From Nageia nagi (Eukaryota > Pinophyta): a stretch of DNA of 64,000 bases. The position numbers and the translations under genes are program-made. Shown here one piece after another: positions 1 through 12,092 of the stretch. The notes under the pieces are model-generated. The model was not told where the DNA came from. It made no database searches and worked only from the letters and a program-made list of their open reading frames with translations. Location of the stretch: contig JBITNC010000001.1 of NCBI GenBank assembly GCA_050084985.1, positions 12,586,001-12,650,000 on the forward strand, read 5' to 3'. Numbering within the stretch: position 1 is the stretch's first letter; each line of letters starts with the position of its first letter.

Positions 1-320
1 TTAATTTATTTATGAATAAGGTCATGAAATATAGTTTCTATTGCTCTTTCATATGTTTCCCTGGCATTTTTTAGGCCAAGAGGCATTAATACCTAACAAA
101 ATATCCCACAAGGTGTGGTAAAAGTTGTTTTATGTTGATCCTCTTTATTGATTTTGATTTGATTGTATCCTAAGAAACTATCCATGAATGATAACATCTC
201 ATGTCCTATTTTAGAATCCATAATTATGTCAATGTGTGGCAATGGAAAGTTTTCCTTTGGATAAGCCTTGTTTAAATCCTTGAAATCTATATAATATTTT
301 ATTTCTCTATTTGATTTCAA
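1..320 (-). pseudogene. Element A reverse transcriptase fragment
   Basis: Positions 320-93 read as the fingers/palm part of a Ty3 reverse transcriptase. It contains DFKDLNKAYPKENFPLPHID, then MLSFMDSFLGYNQIKI and the TTPCGIFC turn. After a stop near 92 the reading continues with LMPLGLKNARETYERAI, matching the VMPFGLKNVGATYQRAM of element D. The YVDD catalytic box would lie just beyond the left edge. In the living family this enzyme copies element RNA into cDNA in cytoplasmic particles; this copy is broken. Confidence 0.8.
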
Positions 321-1848
321 AGATGGAATAATATTGGCTAATCAAGGTGAGTATTCAATAGGCACAATAAATCTTGCCTTGTGATATTTCTCAATCTTAT
401 TCTTGACTAACAAAGAGTACTTTGGTGCATTGGTATTCTTTTTTATTGTTAAGGCTTTGTACCTTCCTATACCACCAAACTATGAGTCACAAAGGTAGGA
501 TCCAAACTTGTCATGTCATTATATTTCCAAGCATACATATCCTTAAACTCTATGAAGAACTGATGATACATTTTCTTGGCTTCCCAAATGATTCTTGTTC
601 AAATCTAAATAATCTTTGACACCTCTTTTGTACAAATTTTGATCTCAATAGGAGGCTCATTCAACCATGGTATCTCATCACTAGGTTGTGATAGATTAGA
701 CAATGCCCCTAATCCTATTATGGCATAAGAGCAAGAATATTACACACACACATACCCCTAGCTACCTAGCCTACTATATGTAATGAAAGAATAAGGTAGA
801 CTAATGTAGCAAGGAAAAACCTACTATGTAATCCATCTCCTCTTTGAAATAGGCATTAGAATGACAAGTAACCTTACCTTTCCTCTTGGAATGAAATGAT
901 TTAAAATTTTATCATGCCACTAGTGTGTTCAAGAGTGCATCATCTATTTTGAACATATCAACAAACCTATAAATTATCCTATCAAGCATAGGGTAAGAAA
1001 AATCATAATCTATTTTATTAGCATATGTGTTAGGGTTAGCATAGGCATAAATATTAGTGTGAGCATTGGAGCTAGCATGATTCCTAGTCTTCTTGGAATA
1101 TTTGTCCTTATTTTTTGATACCAACTCAACCATGTTGATTGAATGCAACTTTGATTCTACCTTGGATTCTTCATCACATTTATAGGAGATCAAATTTCTC
1201 TACTTTATCTTCTTTTTTCCTAGGCCAATCTTTCCTTCATTATACTCAAACATCTTTGTATTTAACTCTTTGATTCCTTATTCATCTCTACTAAGGCCTT
1301 TACCTTCATATCATATGGATTTTATGTACTTGGTATCAATGGTGCATGACATCTCATTAATATATTTTTTTAATGATCTTCACATAAGCTACCACTTTTT
1401 TGTGATTTTGATTCTTATTTAGAAGTATTAGTATTGTACAATATCATCTTCATGTCATCTTTTTTTATTCTAACTGATCTTGATTGTAGTTGCAATAATG
1501 AGGGTAGGATGTGTGTAGAGATGAGCATGGGCACTAATACTGATGTGAATGTTGGTCATATTAATCTTTTTTATATCTACCCAATCATTTGATGTTCTTC
1601 AAGGACCTTCTAACTAACAACATATGTGCTAATACTTGTCTCTTTATGTGACTACATAGTATCACTTTATTATTCATCTTCCTCACTCTCTTCATCATTA
1701 TCCTCATGTATTTCAATATTTTTTTATGGTACTATGTTGTTCCTAACTTGTGAAATCATGTTTGAATTTTCATCCATAGCTTCAATTACATATTCCTATC
1801 CATCATGGTTAAATTTAATCAATTTATGTAATGTAGATGGTATGCACC
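321..1848 (-). pseudogene. Element A protease-RT spacer, decayed
   Basis: By position this is the low-complexity pol stretch between protease and RT. An open piece at 912-1193 (93 codons, rich in N, Y, A and K) is the longest frame. I see no recognisable domain. Stops in every frame and loss of a continuous frame from 1849 to 320 indicate decay. Confidence 0.4.
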
Positions 1849-2589
1849 TCATAGGATGTATCCATAGTCTCCCAAAGATGATGTCATAAGGAAGTTTATG
1901 ACCATCACATAGTTCATAACTTCCACTGTCTTTGATCCCAATTGAATAGGTAGCATGATATGTTTAGCACATAATTTGCTATCACTTTCATAGCCTATGA
2001 TCTTGTACTTCTTTTGTACAAATTTTGGCATCAACTTATCGCCAAACTTCTTGGGGAAGTTAATGGAGAAAATATTTAAACCTACACCACCATATACAAA
2101 TTCATGCTTGACTATGTTTTCTAATAGATTTACACATATATGGACTGGAAAGCATTTATTAATGATATCATTACTAGAAATTTCAACTTCAGTAAATGTG
2201 ATAGCATTCTTGAAACAACCAATAATTCCTACCAATGAACTAGTATAAATATTTGTGTCAACATCAATGACACTAATAACTTTGAATAATGTTATTCTAT
2301 GCTCTTTAGATGTTTCAAATAATTCAAGCAAACTAATTTTAGCATTTGTATTTTTAATATTTTGCATAAAACTATTTTTACATTTTTCTTTCCTCTTTTC
2401 TTTAAGGGAAGATTTAGAAGATACCTCTTTTGAAGTAGAAACTAGGTTAGAAATACCTTTCTTTGCTCTTGTGGTTGCATTGTATGTTTGTTCTAAATCT
2501 AAACCTGCATTTGAATCTACCTTTACATTGAATTCATTATCAAACTCAATATGTTCATTGTTATCATCATAGATAATCATATTCACCAT
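1849..2589 (-). pseudogene. Element A protease-region ORF (246 codons), active site lost
   Basis: The longest open frame of element A. The N-terminal half is polar and lysine-rich. Residues about 150-246 align by eye with the retropepsin region of element D: a segment ending FVYGGVGLNIF stands where D has LIDEGSAINII, and a block near the end, YVMVINFLMTSSLGDYGYI, stands where D has the LLGHPWI block. The catalytic aspartate is replaced by tyrosine (YGG), so no protease activity is expected. It lies directly downstream of the gag zinc-knuckle relic, the usual Tat order. Confidence 0.6.
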
Positions 2590-3958
2590 ATTAATGGAAG
2601 GTAGGTCCTAATTTTTTACTTTGAGTACATCATTTTCATATGAAACCATACCACTATCTAACAAGTGTTTTAACTTCTTTTGCAAAACATAACAACCTGT
2701 TGTATTATGTCATTTGATTTGATGATATTTACAAAATCGATTTGCTCTATACCAACTAGGTTTCTCATCAATAGGTCCATATTACTTTCTTCGAATTCAT
2801 TTAATTAAATATTTCTCTAGACATTCCTCAAACATTTGGTTAGAGTTTACCAATAATGGATGCATGTCTTTGGCTAATTTTCTATCTTTAGGTTTATCTT
2901 GGTGGGATGGTTCAACAACATTGACTGAATTATCATCCTTTTTGTTATAGGGCTTCCTACCATTATCTTTGTTGGTGGAGGATGAATTATCATCTTTTTT
3001 GTTATAGGGTGATTAGAACTTAAAAAGAACTCTACTTTCTCAATAAGTAAATGAACCATTAACATGCTCAAATCCTTTTTACCAAGAACAAGATGAATGT
3101 TTTAAAGGAATATCTTTGCAATGAAGCTCTCTTCCATCTTTTGTTCAATGTACCTCCAAAGCTTGATGAATTTAGGAGTGAATTTGCCTAACCTTTTCAT
3201 TTGGCCTTGCTTACAATAGATCAAAGTTGTCAAATTGATTGGTTTCTTTATATTACATCTAAAGTGAGCCTTGAACTAATCTTTCAATGTTGATAAGATA
3301 TTATACAACCTAGTTTTAAGATATGAAAGCACTTTTGAGCTTGATTGGTTAAACTCATAAGAAAGTATTTATCTTTTAAATGATCATTAACCCCGCATTT
3401 AAGGTCCATGATGTATTTAAACCACTAAATATGACTAATAGGATCAGTCTCACCATTAAATTTTTCAAAATTAGGATCCTTATATGTACCAAAAAGGGTT
3501 ATGAATCTCCATGCTCAAAGGATTACCCTTATTTGTTTTTCAATCTATGTGAATTCTGAATTTGCTCCCAATTTGGGCAAATTGAGACTCACTATGTCTA
3601 AAATCTTTTTTGGTGAAGGTTCTTAAATTGGATACATAATTCCTAGCATTCATGCTACTATTAACATTGGCACTAATGGCAATGTCTATGATGATATATG
3701 CATCCACACTAATCTGAGTGATAATCTAGACAGTTGGGGTAGATGCTTTCATAATAAGAGCTTGAAACTCATTCATGACCCTTAGTTTGGTCAAAACTTT
3801 GGGATTTATGCTCAACATCTTTGTCACACTCATAAAATCTAGATCAAATACAACAAAAACCCTAGGGTTCTTGATGTAAAATATTGGTAGGTTCAAGAGC
3901 ACTTATATTCTAACCCTAATTCAAAGAAAGAAAATGCTATAAAAGGTGGGTACTAATA
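2590..3958 (-). pseudogene. Element A gag region and leader, decayed
   Basis: Read on the minus strand from the LTR end at 3959. The leader starts at a primer-binding-site position where the expected TGGCACC of element H has changed to TAGTACC. A zinc-knuckle relic lies near 2690-2745: CKYHQIK, then HNTTGCYVLQKK, followed by a KHLLDSG helix as in Tat gags. Several stops and frameshifts break the frame. Gag would form the particle that packages element RNA. Confidence 0.55.
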
Positions 3959-4053
3959 TGTTGATATGTGTTTTGGTATCACCTAGGGTTAAACTCTAAA
4001 TGAAATAAAAGCACATAAATATTTATTTTATGATAAACCTAAACTAAATAACT
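3959..4053 (-). repeat. Element A LTR, inner piece (U5 end)
   Basis: Reverse complement matches the last about 95 bp of the element H LTR, including the shared ends GGTATCA/GATACCA and ATCAACA. It is cut off at 4053/4054 by insertion of chromovirus B. Confidence 0.8.
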
Positions 4054-4463
4054 TGTTATGATGCTACAAATATGAAAAGGAAAATATTGCATAAATGAAA
4101 TGAATATCGATTTGAAACAAGAAAATGATAACTATCTAATGGAAATAATAGAGCATGCATTGATAAATAGAACACAAAATAGCAACAATAAGCAGATAAG
4201 GATAGGATTTTATTGAATAGTAACATAATCATAGGTTATTTCAAGAGGGCTACCTCCTTACAACTCCAAAAGTGAAAAATAATGATCCAAATGCATTTCT
4301 CCACACACTTCTATCTATTTATAATAAATTAATTCTAACCCTAATAGTAATGCAAAATTAGGCCCTACCTTTGCAATCACAATATTACAATTTACAATAT
4401 AGGTTGACACTTTAATAAAATAATAATACTAACACTAAAATGTTAGGATCTGGGATCCTAACA
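4054..4463 (-). repeat. Element B 3' LTR (410 bp)
   Basis: Plus-strand ends TG at 4054 and CA at 4463. The right end carries the short palindrome-like TGTTAGGATC/GGATCCTAACA shared with both C LTRs. Length equals the C LTRs exactly. The adjoining minus-strand purine-rich run at 4464-4476 (TGAGGGGTGGCA) is the expected polypurine tract. Confidence 0.85.
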
Positions 4464-5990
4464 TGCCACCCCTCATGGGATGAAGCTTTGTCCTCAAAGC
4501 TTGAAGTGTAGAAATTGTTGCAATAGCTAATGAAGTATTTCCCATGTTGCATCTTCAGGTGCCATGCCTTGCCACTACACAAGGACTTCTATGATGGAGC
4601 AATTACAAAGCTACCATGAATGTTGATCTAGAACTACCTTAGGTACAACTACCATTGATCCATCCTTTGCTAACTCAAGTAATTATGTTTGAACCTAAAC
4701 CTTCAATCCAACAACTTTCTTGAGATAAGAGACATGAAACATTGGGTGAATCTTGGAAGAAGCAAGAAGCTTCAATTTGTATGCAATTGGGCCAATGTGC
4801 TATAACTTGTAGGGACCATAAAAATTTGGGGTCAATTTTTGAGGGCCTTTTATTTTCAAATATTTCTAGCAATAAGGTTGTAGCCTCAGAAAGACCATGT
4901 CATCTACCTAGAACTCTCTTTCCACACATTGCTAATCAACCTATTATTTCATATGATGTTGGGCTATCTAAAGGTTATCCTTGAGAAAATGAAGAATATG
5001 ATCTCAAGTAACTAAAGCTAAGTCAACTTTACTGGTACCTACAACATATGAGGTGATTGTTGGTGGAGCTTGACCATACACTGCTTCATAAGGGGTCATC
5101 TTACTAGCAGAATGATACGATGTATTATACCACCACTAAACCAAGGGAAGCCATCATACCTAATGCATAGGTTGTGCTAAAGCAAAATAACATAAATATG
5201 TTTCCAAATATTTGTTGACAATTTTATTCTAACCATCAATTTGTGGGTGATATGTTGATATCATGTTTAGTTGGGTACCTTGCAGCTTCAAAAGCTCTTA
5301 CCAAAAATGGTTTGTAAAAGTGGGATCATGATCATTGATAATTATCTCTAGCATGGAAAATAGTTTGAAAATTACATCCAGGTATAATTATGCCACTATC
5401 ACTACCTTTTAGGGATGGGCCAATGAACCAAAGTGAGCATATTTGGATAACTAATCAACCACCACTAGAATAACTAATTTACCATTGGATTTAGGAAGGC
5501 CTTAAATGAAATCCATTGAGATATTAGTCCATGTACAAGTAGGTATGGGAAGAAGTTGAAGGAGTCTAGGAGTACCCACTATCTCACCTTTTTGTCATTG
5601 ACACACATCACAAGCTACCACAAACTGCTTTATATCTAATTTCATACCTACCCAATAGAATGACCATGCCATCTACTTATAAGTTTTCAAAAATACATCA
5701 TGTCCTAATGTAGGTGTGGAATGCAATTTAGTAAGTATTTCTAATTTACATTTTGAAGGAGATGGTAACAAAATTTGGCCTTTGAATCTCAAAATACCAT
5801 CATGCCATGTGTGGTGTGTTTTACTCATGGGGTCTTGAGTGATGTATTTTAATAATTCTTGGGTGGAGCTATCCTCTACCTACTCTTGTTTAACTTTATC
5901 CAACCATTGACGAATAAGAGACAAAAGAGCTTGTAGTGCTACTTGATATTCAAATTTTCTAAATAAAGCATCAACAACCACATTCTCCTT
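4464..5990 (-). pseudogene. Element B integrase and chromodomain-like tail, decayed
   Basis: Minus-strand reading gives integrase fragments between about 5750 and 5080, the [10 protein letters not shown] block near 4730, and a chromodomain-like end at about 4560-4620 (IIEVLV, then WQGMAPEDATWE). The chromodomain, which in this group targets integration to chromatin, is why I call it a chromovirus. Stops occur within each block, so none is functional. The same blocks occur in C at 15200-16260. Confidence 0.7.
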
Positions 5991-6038
5991 ACTTTTATGG
6001 TATACTATCTCATAATCATATCCTAGTAGTTTGGTCAC

Positions 6039-7130
6039 TCATTTTTGTTGCTCAACTATAGAAATACATTGCTCAATGAAAAATTTCAAACTATGATGAT
6101 CCATGAGGATGATGAAATGGTAACCAATGAGATATGGTCTCCAACATTGAACTACATGAATGATGGCAAGAATTTCTTTTTCATAAGTGGATTTACCTAA
6201 ATTTTTACCAAAGAGTGATCTACTATTGAATGCCAAGGGATGCCCCTCTTGCATCAATACAACCCTAATTCCTACTACACAAGCATCACTTTATATCATA
6301 AAGGTTTTAGAAAAATATGGCATTGCTAATACTGAGGTGGTACACATCACCTCCTTGAGCTTAAGAAAAGTTACTTTAGCTTGAGGGAACCATTGGAATG
6401 CATTCTTTTTCAACAACATGGTTAGAGGTGCTACAATATTGCCATAATCCTTCATAAATTTCCTATAATAGCTTGTCAACCCTAAGAATCCTTGGAGACT
6501 TTTTAAAGATGTAGGAATAGACCAGTTCTACATGTTAGTAATCTTTTGTCGATCCACCTTAGCTCCCTCTTTAGATATAATATGGCCTAAGTAGCCAATT
6601 TCCCTCTTGCCAAATGAACATTTTGATTTTTTTGTATATAGCTGATGTTTCTTCAAAATTTGTAAGGTTTGGTCAACATGTGTCACATGTTCTTACCATG
6701 TCTTACTGTAGATCAAGATATCATCAAATAAAACTAAAATAAAATTTCTAAGGAATGGATGAAACACTTGATTCATTAAACTTTGAACTGTGGATGGAGC
6801 ATTTGTGAGGTCAAAAGACATGACTAAGAACTCATAAATGGCCCTTGTGGGTGTGAAATACAATTTTTGGTATATCCTCCTCCTTGAGGTGGATTTGATG
6901 ATACCCAAATCGCAAGTCCAACTTGAAAAAATATCTTCCCCCATGTAGTTCATCCAATAATTCATCAATGATTAGGATGGAAAATTTGTCCTTGATGGTA
7001 ATTTTGTTGAGGGCCTTGAAATCCACACACATACACCATGAACCATATTTCTTATGAACCAATATAATTGGAGAAGAATATGGACTTAAACTAGGTCAGA
7101 TTACTCCTACATCCAACAGTTTCTTAACCA
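6039..7130 (-). pseudogene. Element B reverse transcriptase and RNase H, decayed
   Basis: RT pieces at 7062-6832 ([14 protein letters not shown], then FFKLDLRFGYHQIHL) and 6968-6693 (PSTVQSLMNQVF, then VLFDDILIYSK, the FDD version of the catalytic box). The RT tail is at 6479-6291. RNase H is at 6257-6039 (HPLAFNSRSL, then YEKEILAIIHVVQCWRPYLIG). Frame changes between these pieces, so at least three frameshifts or stops interrupt the ORF. Family role: cDNA synthesis and removal of the RNA template. Confidence 0.8.
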
Positions 7131-7486
7131 ATGTTTCAATTTTAATTTTTTGTAAATAAGGATACTGATAAGGATGAATGTTTGGTGGGTGACTTCTCGA
7201 CACCAATTGGATAGCAATCATGTGATTGCTAGGGTGGTAAGCCCATTGGTTCATCAAAGGTACTTGAATGCTTACTTAAGATGAGCTATAGATCCTTAGG
7301 CTCTATGAATTCAGATTCAGTGATTGATAAAGAGTATAACTGTGCCAACATCCCTTTTCTAGATTTTTGTAGGATCTTTTCCATGTGATGTGAGCTCACA
7401 ATTTGTATAGGTCCACCATATAATCCCTTGAGAATATGCTCTTGTTCATCTATCTTGCATGTCATCCATAGATCTACAAAATTCCA

Positions 7487-7750
7487 TTACATGGTGCTTA
7501 AAGTTCTCAACCATTTTACCCCTAAAACTATATCACATCCCCCAAGTGGTAAAGCATACATGTTGCTTTTCAAAGTATAGTGGTCCATGCTCAGTTTGAC
7601 ATTGTGACATGTACCTTTACATGCTATTTTTCCTCCATTACCAACCATAACCTCAAAATTATTTATAAGGTGGATGTAATAGTTAGCAACCTTAGCCACC
7701 CATGGATCAATGAAATTATAAGTACTTCTCGAATCCAATGATATTATGAG
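7487..7750 (-). pseudogene. Element B aspartic protease fragment
   Basis: The active-site block reads LDSRSTYNFID, where the family has LDSGSTHNFID, so the DSG glycine has become arginine. The C-terminal GGCDIVLGVKWLRTL block is well preserved. The expected function is self-cleavage of the Gag-Pol polyprotein. Element C has lost this whole domain. Confidence 0.75.
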
Positions 7751-8879
7751 AGGGAACTTTCTAAAAAAACCTTTGACCTTTATAGTTTATGGGTTAGTAA
7801 TTCCTACCAATGCACTATAAGAGATAACTGGGGCCTCCTCATCTAGAATTTCCTCTATAGTCTCCTCAAGTGCACTCTCATATTTCTCCTCACTAGGAGC
7901 ATCAACATCAAGCAAATATAACTTTTTTGAGTATAACGATGACCATGAACAAATTTCTCATCACAATTATAGCATAAACCTTTCTTTTAACACTCTTCCA
8001 TTTCCTCCCATGTCAACTTCTTAGTTTACATTATGCGATTCAATGGCAGGGTACTTGTACTATTAGAGGAATGGGAAATATTATGTGTTTTTATGAATGG
8101 GGGTCTTACATTTCATCGATGAGCACTAACTTTATCTTTAGCAAGCTTTGCCAAAGCAATAGCATCCATCATAGTTTTGGGATTAAACATTTTGACCTTT
8201 GGTTTAATTTCTTTTAATCCACTAATAAAATAACTTATAAAAAATGTATCATCCAACCCCTTTGTGTGATTTACCAATTTCTCAAATTGATTTTAGTATT
8301 CTTTGACTATTGTAGTTTGATGTAACTTGGTCAATGCCCCTGTGAAATCTTCATAGTCACTAGGACCAAAATGAATTAATAATTATTAAGTAAATTCATC
8401 CCATGAAGGAGTAAGATGCATTTTTTTAGTACCACTGGTGCCATTGGAGATCCTCATGGTCCAAATGAAAAGTTTCCATGCATAGCTTCAAATCCTTTGG
8501 AATTTGGTTCAATGTGAAATACTATTCGGACTTATAAATCTAGCTAGTGGGATTATCTTCATCAAATTAGGTAAAATCCAGTTTGGTTATGCAAGGAAGA
8601 ATGAAACCACTTTGTTAACCTTGAAAGGTATGATGATACCCTTATGGATTTCTTAATTGCCCTAATTACTATGAACTGGATGCATTATTGGTATGACTGA
8701 GACTTAGTTGAACACTATCATATTTACTATCAAGGGTTTGTATTTGGGTCTATATTTGTCAAATTTTTACCTTTAATTACTAGTAAGTGTATCTACCATT
8801 TATTGGATCATAGTTTGAAATGTTATCATGGTAGGATCAGCTTGTGCTACTATTTGGGATCTTATTTCAAGTGCTACTA
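7751..8879 (-). pseudogene. Element B gag with zinc knuckle, decayed and truncated
   Basis: Near 7935-7985 the minus strand reads GLCYNCDEKFVHGHRY, a CCHC-like knuckle whose last cysteine has become tyrosine. Upstream, 8120-8700 corresponds to the retrotransposon gag domain that is better preserved in C at 18135-18464. The reading ends abruptly at about 8879, where A's LTR resumes. Confidence 0.65.
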
Positions 8880-9459
8880 GGTGTGTACTTACCTATTTCG
8901 ATGTCAAGTATATGAAAAATGAACATTTCAAAGGGATATGAACTTGTTGTATGAACCCCAAGGCCAACTACAAAAGAAACACCAACACAGGTGCTAGTCT
9001 CATGAGAGATCAACACAGGTGTAGACATTAGCATGGGCGTGAATGCTTCTGAAGAATGAGGTTCACTAATAAGGATCGATGATAGCAGAGATAATGATAA
9101 GTCAAATTGAGCATATGATCATAAAAATGGATGACAGATATTTTCTCAAGTGATAACAAGATTCTAGTTGTAATAGGCATCATTTAGAAACACCTAAGTG
9201 TAGGGTACTAGCTATCGAGATGTAATCTTGACATAATTTATTTAGGTTAGAGATACTTACATTTATATCAGATGTGATTCACCAATCTACCCCTTGAATA
9301 TTGGTTGAAATCATCTTGATGTACCTAACATAAAATATAAGAACATAACCTGAGAAATATGTGATAACAAGATCAAATATGATTAAAATATGATTAAATA
9401 TATATGTAAGTTGCACCTAAATAGGACCATGTTAAGGAGACCACTTTTAGGTGTCAACA
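8880..9459 (-). repeat. Element A LTR, outer piece (U3 side)
   Basis: Reverse complement aligns by eye over its full length with the first part of the element H LTR (59308 to about 59880), including the GACACCTAAAAGTGG start and the stretch on the CCAAGGCCAAC side. About 120 bp of LTR present in H are missing between this piece and 3959-4053, so sequence was lost at the junction with B. Confidence 0.8.
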
Positions 9460-11314
9460 TTTATAGCACAAGGTGGAAGTTAGTTTTCAATAAATTTAAG
9501 TGATAAGAATGCACATTTTTAAGATCAGACCAAAATTTGATGAATTTTGACTATCTTTTTGCTTCTGTTTGTTGTATTGAGGTAGAAAAGTAGCTAGAAG
9601 CGATCAAAGATTTTTTGGCTTAGTCTCTCCATCTAAACAATCAACTCATTGTGATCATGAATTTTCTATTCATCAATTCAAGTTGCACCCATACCTCTAT
9701 GCGATGTGAGGGATGAGGTGGTCACATTTAGGATGAGTCTTAGGTGAAAGCAATTGAATTATTTTCCTTATTGTATAAATTTTATTATCTATCCTAGAGT
9801 GACTAAGGGTTTTGCCTCAAATGCATACACATTCATTTGAAATTGAGACCAATTAAAGGTTCCTCATTTGTCACATTAGAATTATTTGAAAGGTTGAGGC
9901 AACTTAACAGAATTTGGAGGTCACTTTGATATTCAGTATACCTTGTAGCGATTAAAGGATTTATTCTTTTCGCATGCATGATGGAAAACTAAATGAAAAT
10001 ATCTTGTTATATTTTTTTCTTACATCACATCAACATTAATGTATATCTAAAAGCAACTAAGTGGAATTACATGGTCATATTGAGAGTGACTATTACTTTA
10101 AACAGACTAAGGGAAATCGATCATTCACTTCCAAGTAGTTTTATAGGTGGATGTGACATAAATAATAATAATAATAATAATAATAAATACAAAATTTAAA
10201 ATTGAAAATTCTAAAATCAATTCTTATTTTTCGAATTCCTATTGCCCTTGGTCATTGCTTTAGGAAATGTGCAAATTGTAATGTACTAAAGTTTTGAGTG
10301 TATTTTTATACTTGTGATTATTTCATGTTTAAGTACTCTACATCACAAACTTGACACTTTTTATGATTCATCAAATGGAGCTATGGTTTGCAAGATATTA
10401 AATTTTTAATTTTTATTAAATTTATCATTTTTTATTAAATTACTAATTAATTTATTTTCAAGTATGATTTTCAGAAAGATGAAAGATCTAAATCCTATTG
10501 TACAACCACTTATTTCGAAGATATCGATCTTAAAATCTCACAAAATTGATGAATCTAAAAAAGAAAGTAGTATGCAAAAGTTATATGTAAAATCGTCCAT
10601 CAATCCTTGATTACCAAATTAATTTAAATTTACCAAAAATACCGTGAGAGCAAGCAATACTTTTGAATGGCTTGAACTTGATCATTTGGCCATCAAACAT
10701 GGTTTCGTAACCCCTCAATTTAATTGGCACTTAATGAGGATCATCATGAAAGACTTTTCTTGGAAAATGGATACTGTTGTTATAAATTATTGAGAAAGAA
10801 AGGTCTGAAAACATGTATGCACTACCAACCAATCTGGAATTGCCACTTGGCCTCATCTCCTTTGCTCTTTTATTTCCCTAAACCAAAATTCATTTGGAAA
10901 ATATATAAGGACATCTAAACCAAAATAATTATTTGGTGTTGAGGATTTTAATCGCATCGACGTTAATAGTAAAGTGAATCCGACTTGGGATTTTTCCCCT
11001 CTTGCATGGAGTTCAACATCAGAGTGGAAGCGACTGAAGAAGACAGTCATAGTCGTATGGAGTCTGGAGAGTAAGCCGATGCGACCTTCAATTCCAATGC
11101 GACTAAGTTGAAGCTACTTGACTCGATGCACCGCAAAGAAATTAAATTTTTGGGAAGATTAATTTAAAATCCTTTTCACATCCAAATCCTCGATCGGCTC
11201 TAGTTTGGTGGTAAATACAGAACTAATGAAAGAAAACAAAAGAGATTGCAACTACCTTAACAAATAATCTCAATACAACTTCAAGGATCCCTTCAACATA
11301 TTTTTAATTTTTTT
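9460..11314. other. Unassigned DNA
   Basis: No convincing coding frame, LTR pair or RNA gene seen. Short open frames here show no family motif. A trinucleotide microsatellite lies at 10161-10187. The base composition stays AT-rich, with a slightly more CpG-containing patch at 10950-11130. Confidence 0.5.
10161..10187. repeat. (AAT)n microsatellite
   Basis: About nine uninterrupted AAT units followed by a short A/T-rich tail. Confidence 0.95.
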
Positions 11315-11650
11315 GGCAATATATATGATGCAAATACGGTTTCTATGGCTGAAATGACAGTAGTGCATGCACAAAATCGAGTTTTTGATAGGGACTTAGA
11401 GACTTTATAGCAGATGCAATTCTCAGATGGTAAGTCAAACTCAGCGATATTTATAATCATACTCCCAACATTTGCAACCATGGTAGCTCTAGAAGAAGAA
11501 AGTAATACATCAGGCCTGCCAATAAATATAAATGGCACCAATGAGCATCCACACTTGACATTTTTGCCACCAATTCAAACTTTTATGTAAGAGTATCAAA
11601 GTTTATGCTAAGTGGGAGAGATTAAATTTTTTTATTAAGTCGCATCATTT

Positions 11651-11750
11651 TTATGGTTGTCTTGGAAGCAACTAAGATGGTGCCTGTTGTCACTTTGGTG
11701 TTATGGTTGTCTTGGAAGCGACTAAGACGGTTGTTGTTGTCGCTTTAATG
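11651..11750. repeat. 50-bp tandem duplication
   Basis: Two head-to-tail copies (11651-11700 and 11701-11750), both starting TTATGGTTGTCTTGGAAGC. Three of the differences are CG in one copy against CA or TG in the other. Confidence 0.9.
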
Positions 11751-11986
11751 TTAAAATACAAGTGTATGCAACTCTAAATGCTAATAGATACTCTGCAACC
11801 TTTGCTAGTAATCTTCCAACATGATTCTGCCATGAGTTGTCAACGAGGAGGAGAAAATACCCATCAGATGTTAGTTGAAAATAGTTGTCCATCGATTGTT
11901 GTGGCATGAATATTCTGGTAAAAATGTAGGGACGAGTACAAAAGGTTGGGAATTGTTTTATAAGATGAATGATGCAGATACACTTC

Positions 11987-12092
11987 ATAGGCTGCAATGA
12001 TCACATAATATACACCAAATGCATTTTCCCAGAAGGTTTAAAAGAGTGTATATTATGTATTTGGTGTATATTATGTGATCATTGCAGCCTAT
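11987..12092. repeat. Perfect 34-bp inverted repeat, 38-bp spacer
   Basis: Left arm 11987-12020, right arm 12059-12092. The arms are exact reverse complements starting ATAGGCTGCAATGATC. The spacer itself holds a second copy of part of the right arm (GTGTATATTATGT). It lies within the PPR pseudogene. Confidence 0.95.

Larger units (their letters stand above)
4054..8879 (-). mobile_element. Element B: chromovirus-like Ty3 retrotransposon, 5' end missing
   Basis: On the minus strand the order is gag, zinc knuckle, protease, RT, RNase H, integrase, chromodomain-like tail, polypurine tract and one 410-bp LTR (4054-4463). It is the same family as element C, which keeps both LTRs. Comparison with C shows B stops at about 8879 inside the gag start. 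Its leader, primer-binding site and 5' LTR (about 1.2 kb) are missing, and the sequence switches directly into A's LTR. All coding parts carry stops. Confidence 0.85.
1..9459 (-). mobile_element. Element A: Tat-like Ty3 LTR retrotransposon, 5' part, decayed
   Basis: The order read on the minus strand is LTR (9459 inward), primer-binding-site position, gag, protease, and RT running off the left edge. The LTR matches the plus-strand LTR of element H at 59308-60102 and ends in short inverted repeats TGTTGA/TCAACA. The RT wording (DLNKAYPKENFPLPHID) is close to element D's RT, which places A in the Tat-like group. Chromovirus B sits inside the LTR and splits it into 3959-4053 and 8880-9459. Many stops and frameshifts make it a relic. 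The other LTR lies outside the window. Confidence 0.8.

Noticed and set aside
4742-4984. 80-codon plus-strand ORF (also 15469-15669)
   Set aside because: Antisense to the integrase C-terminal region of B and C; shared only because the elements are related.
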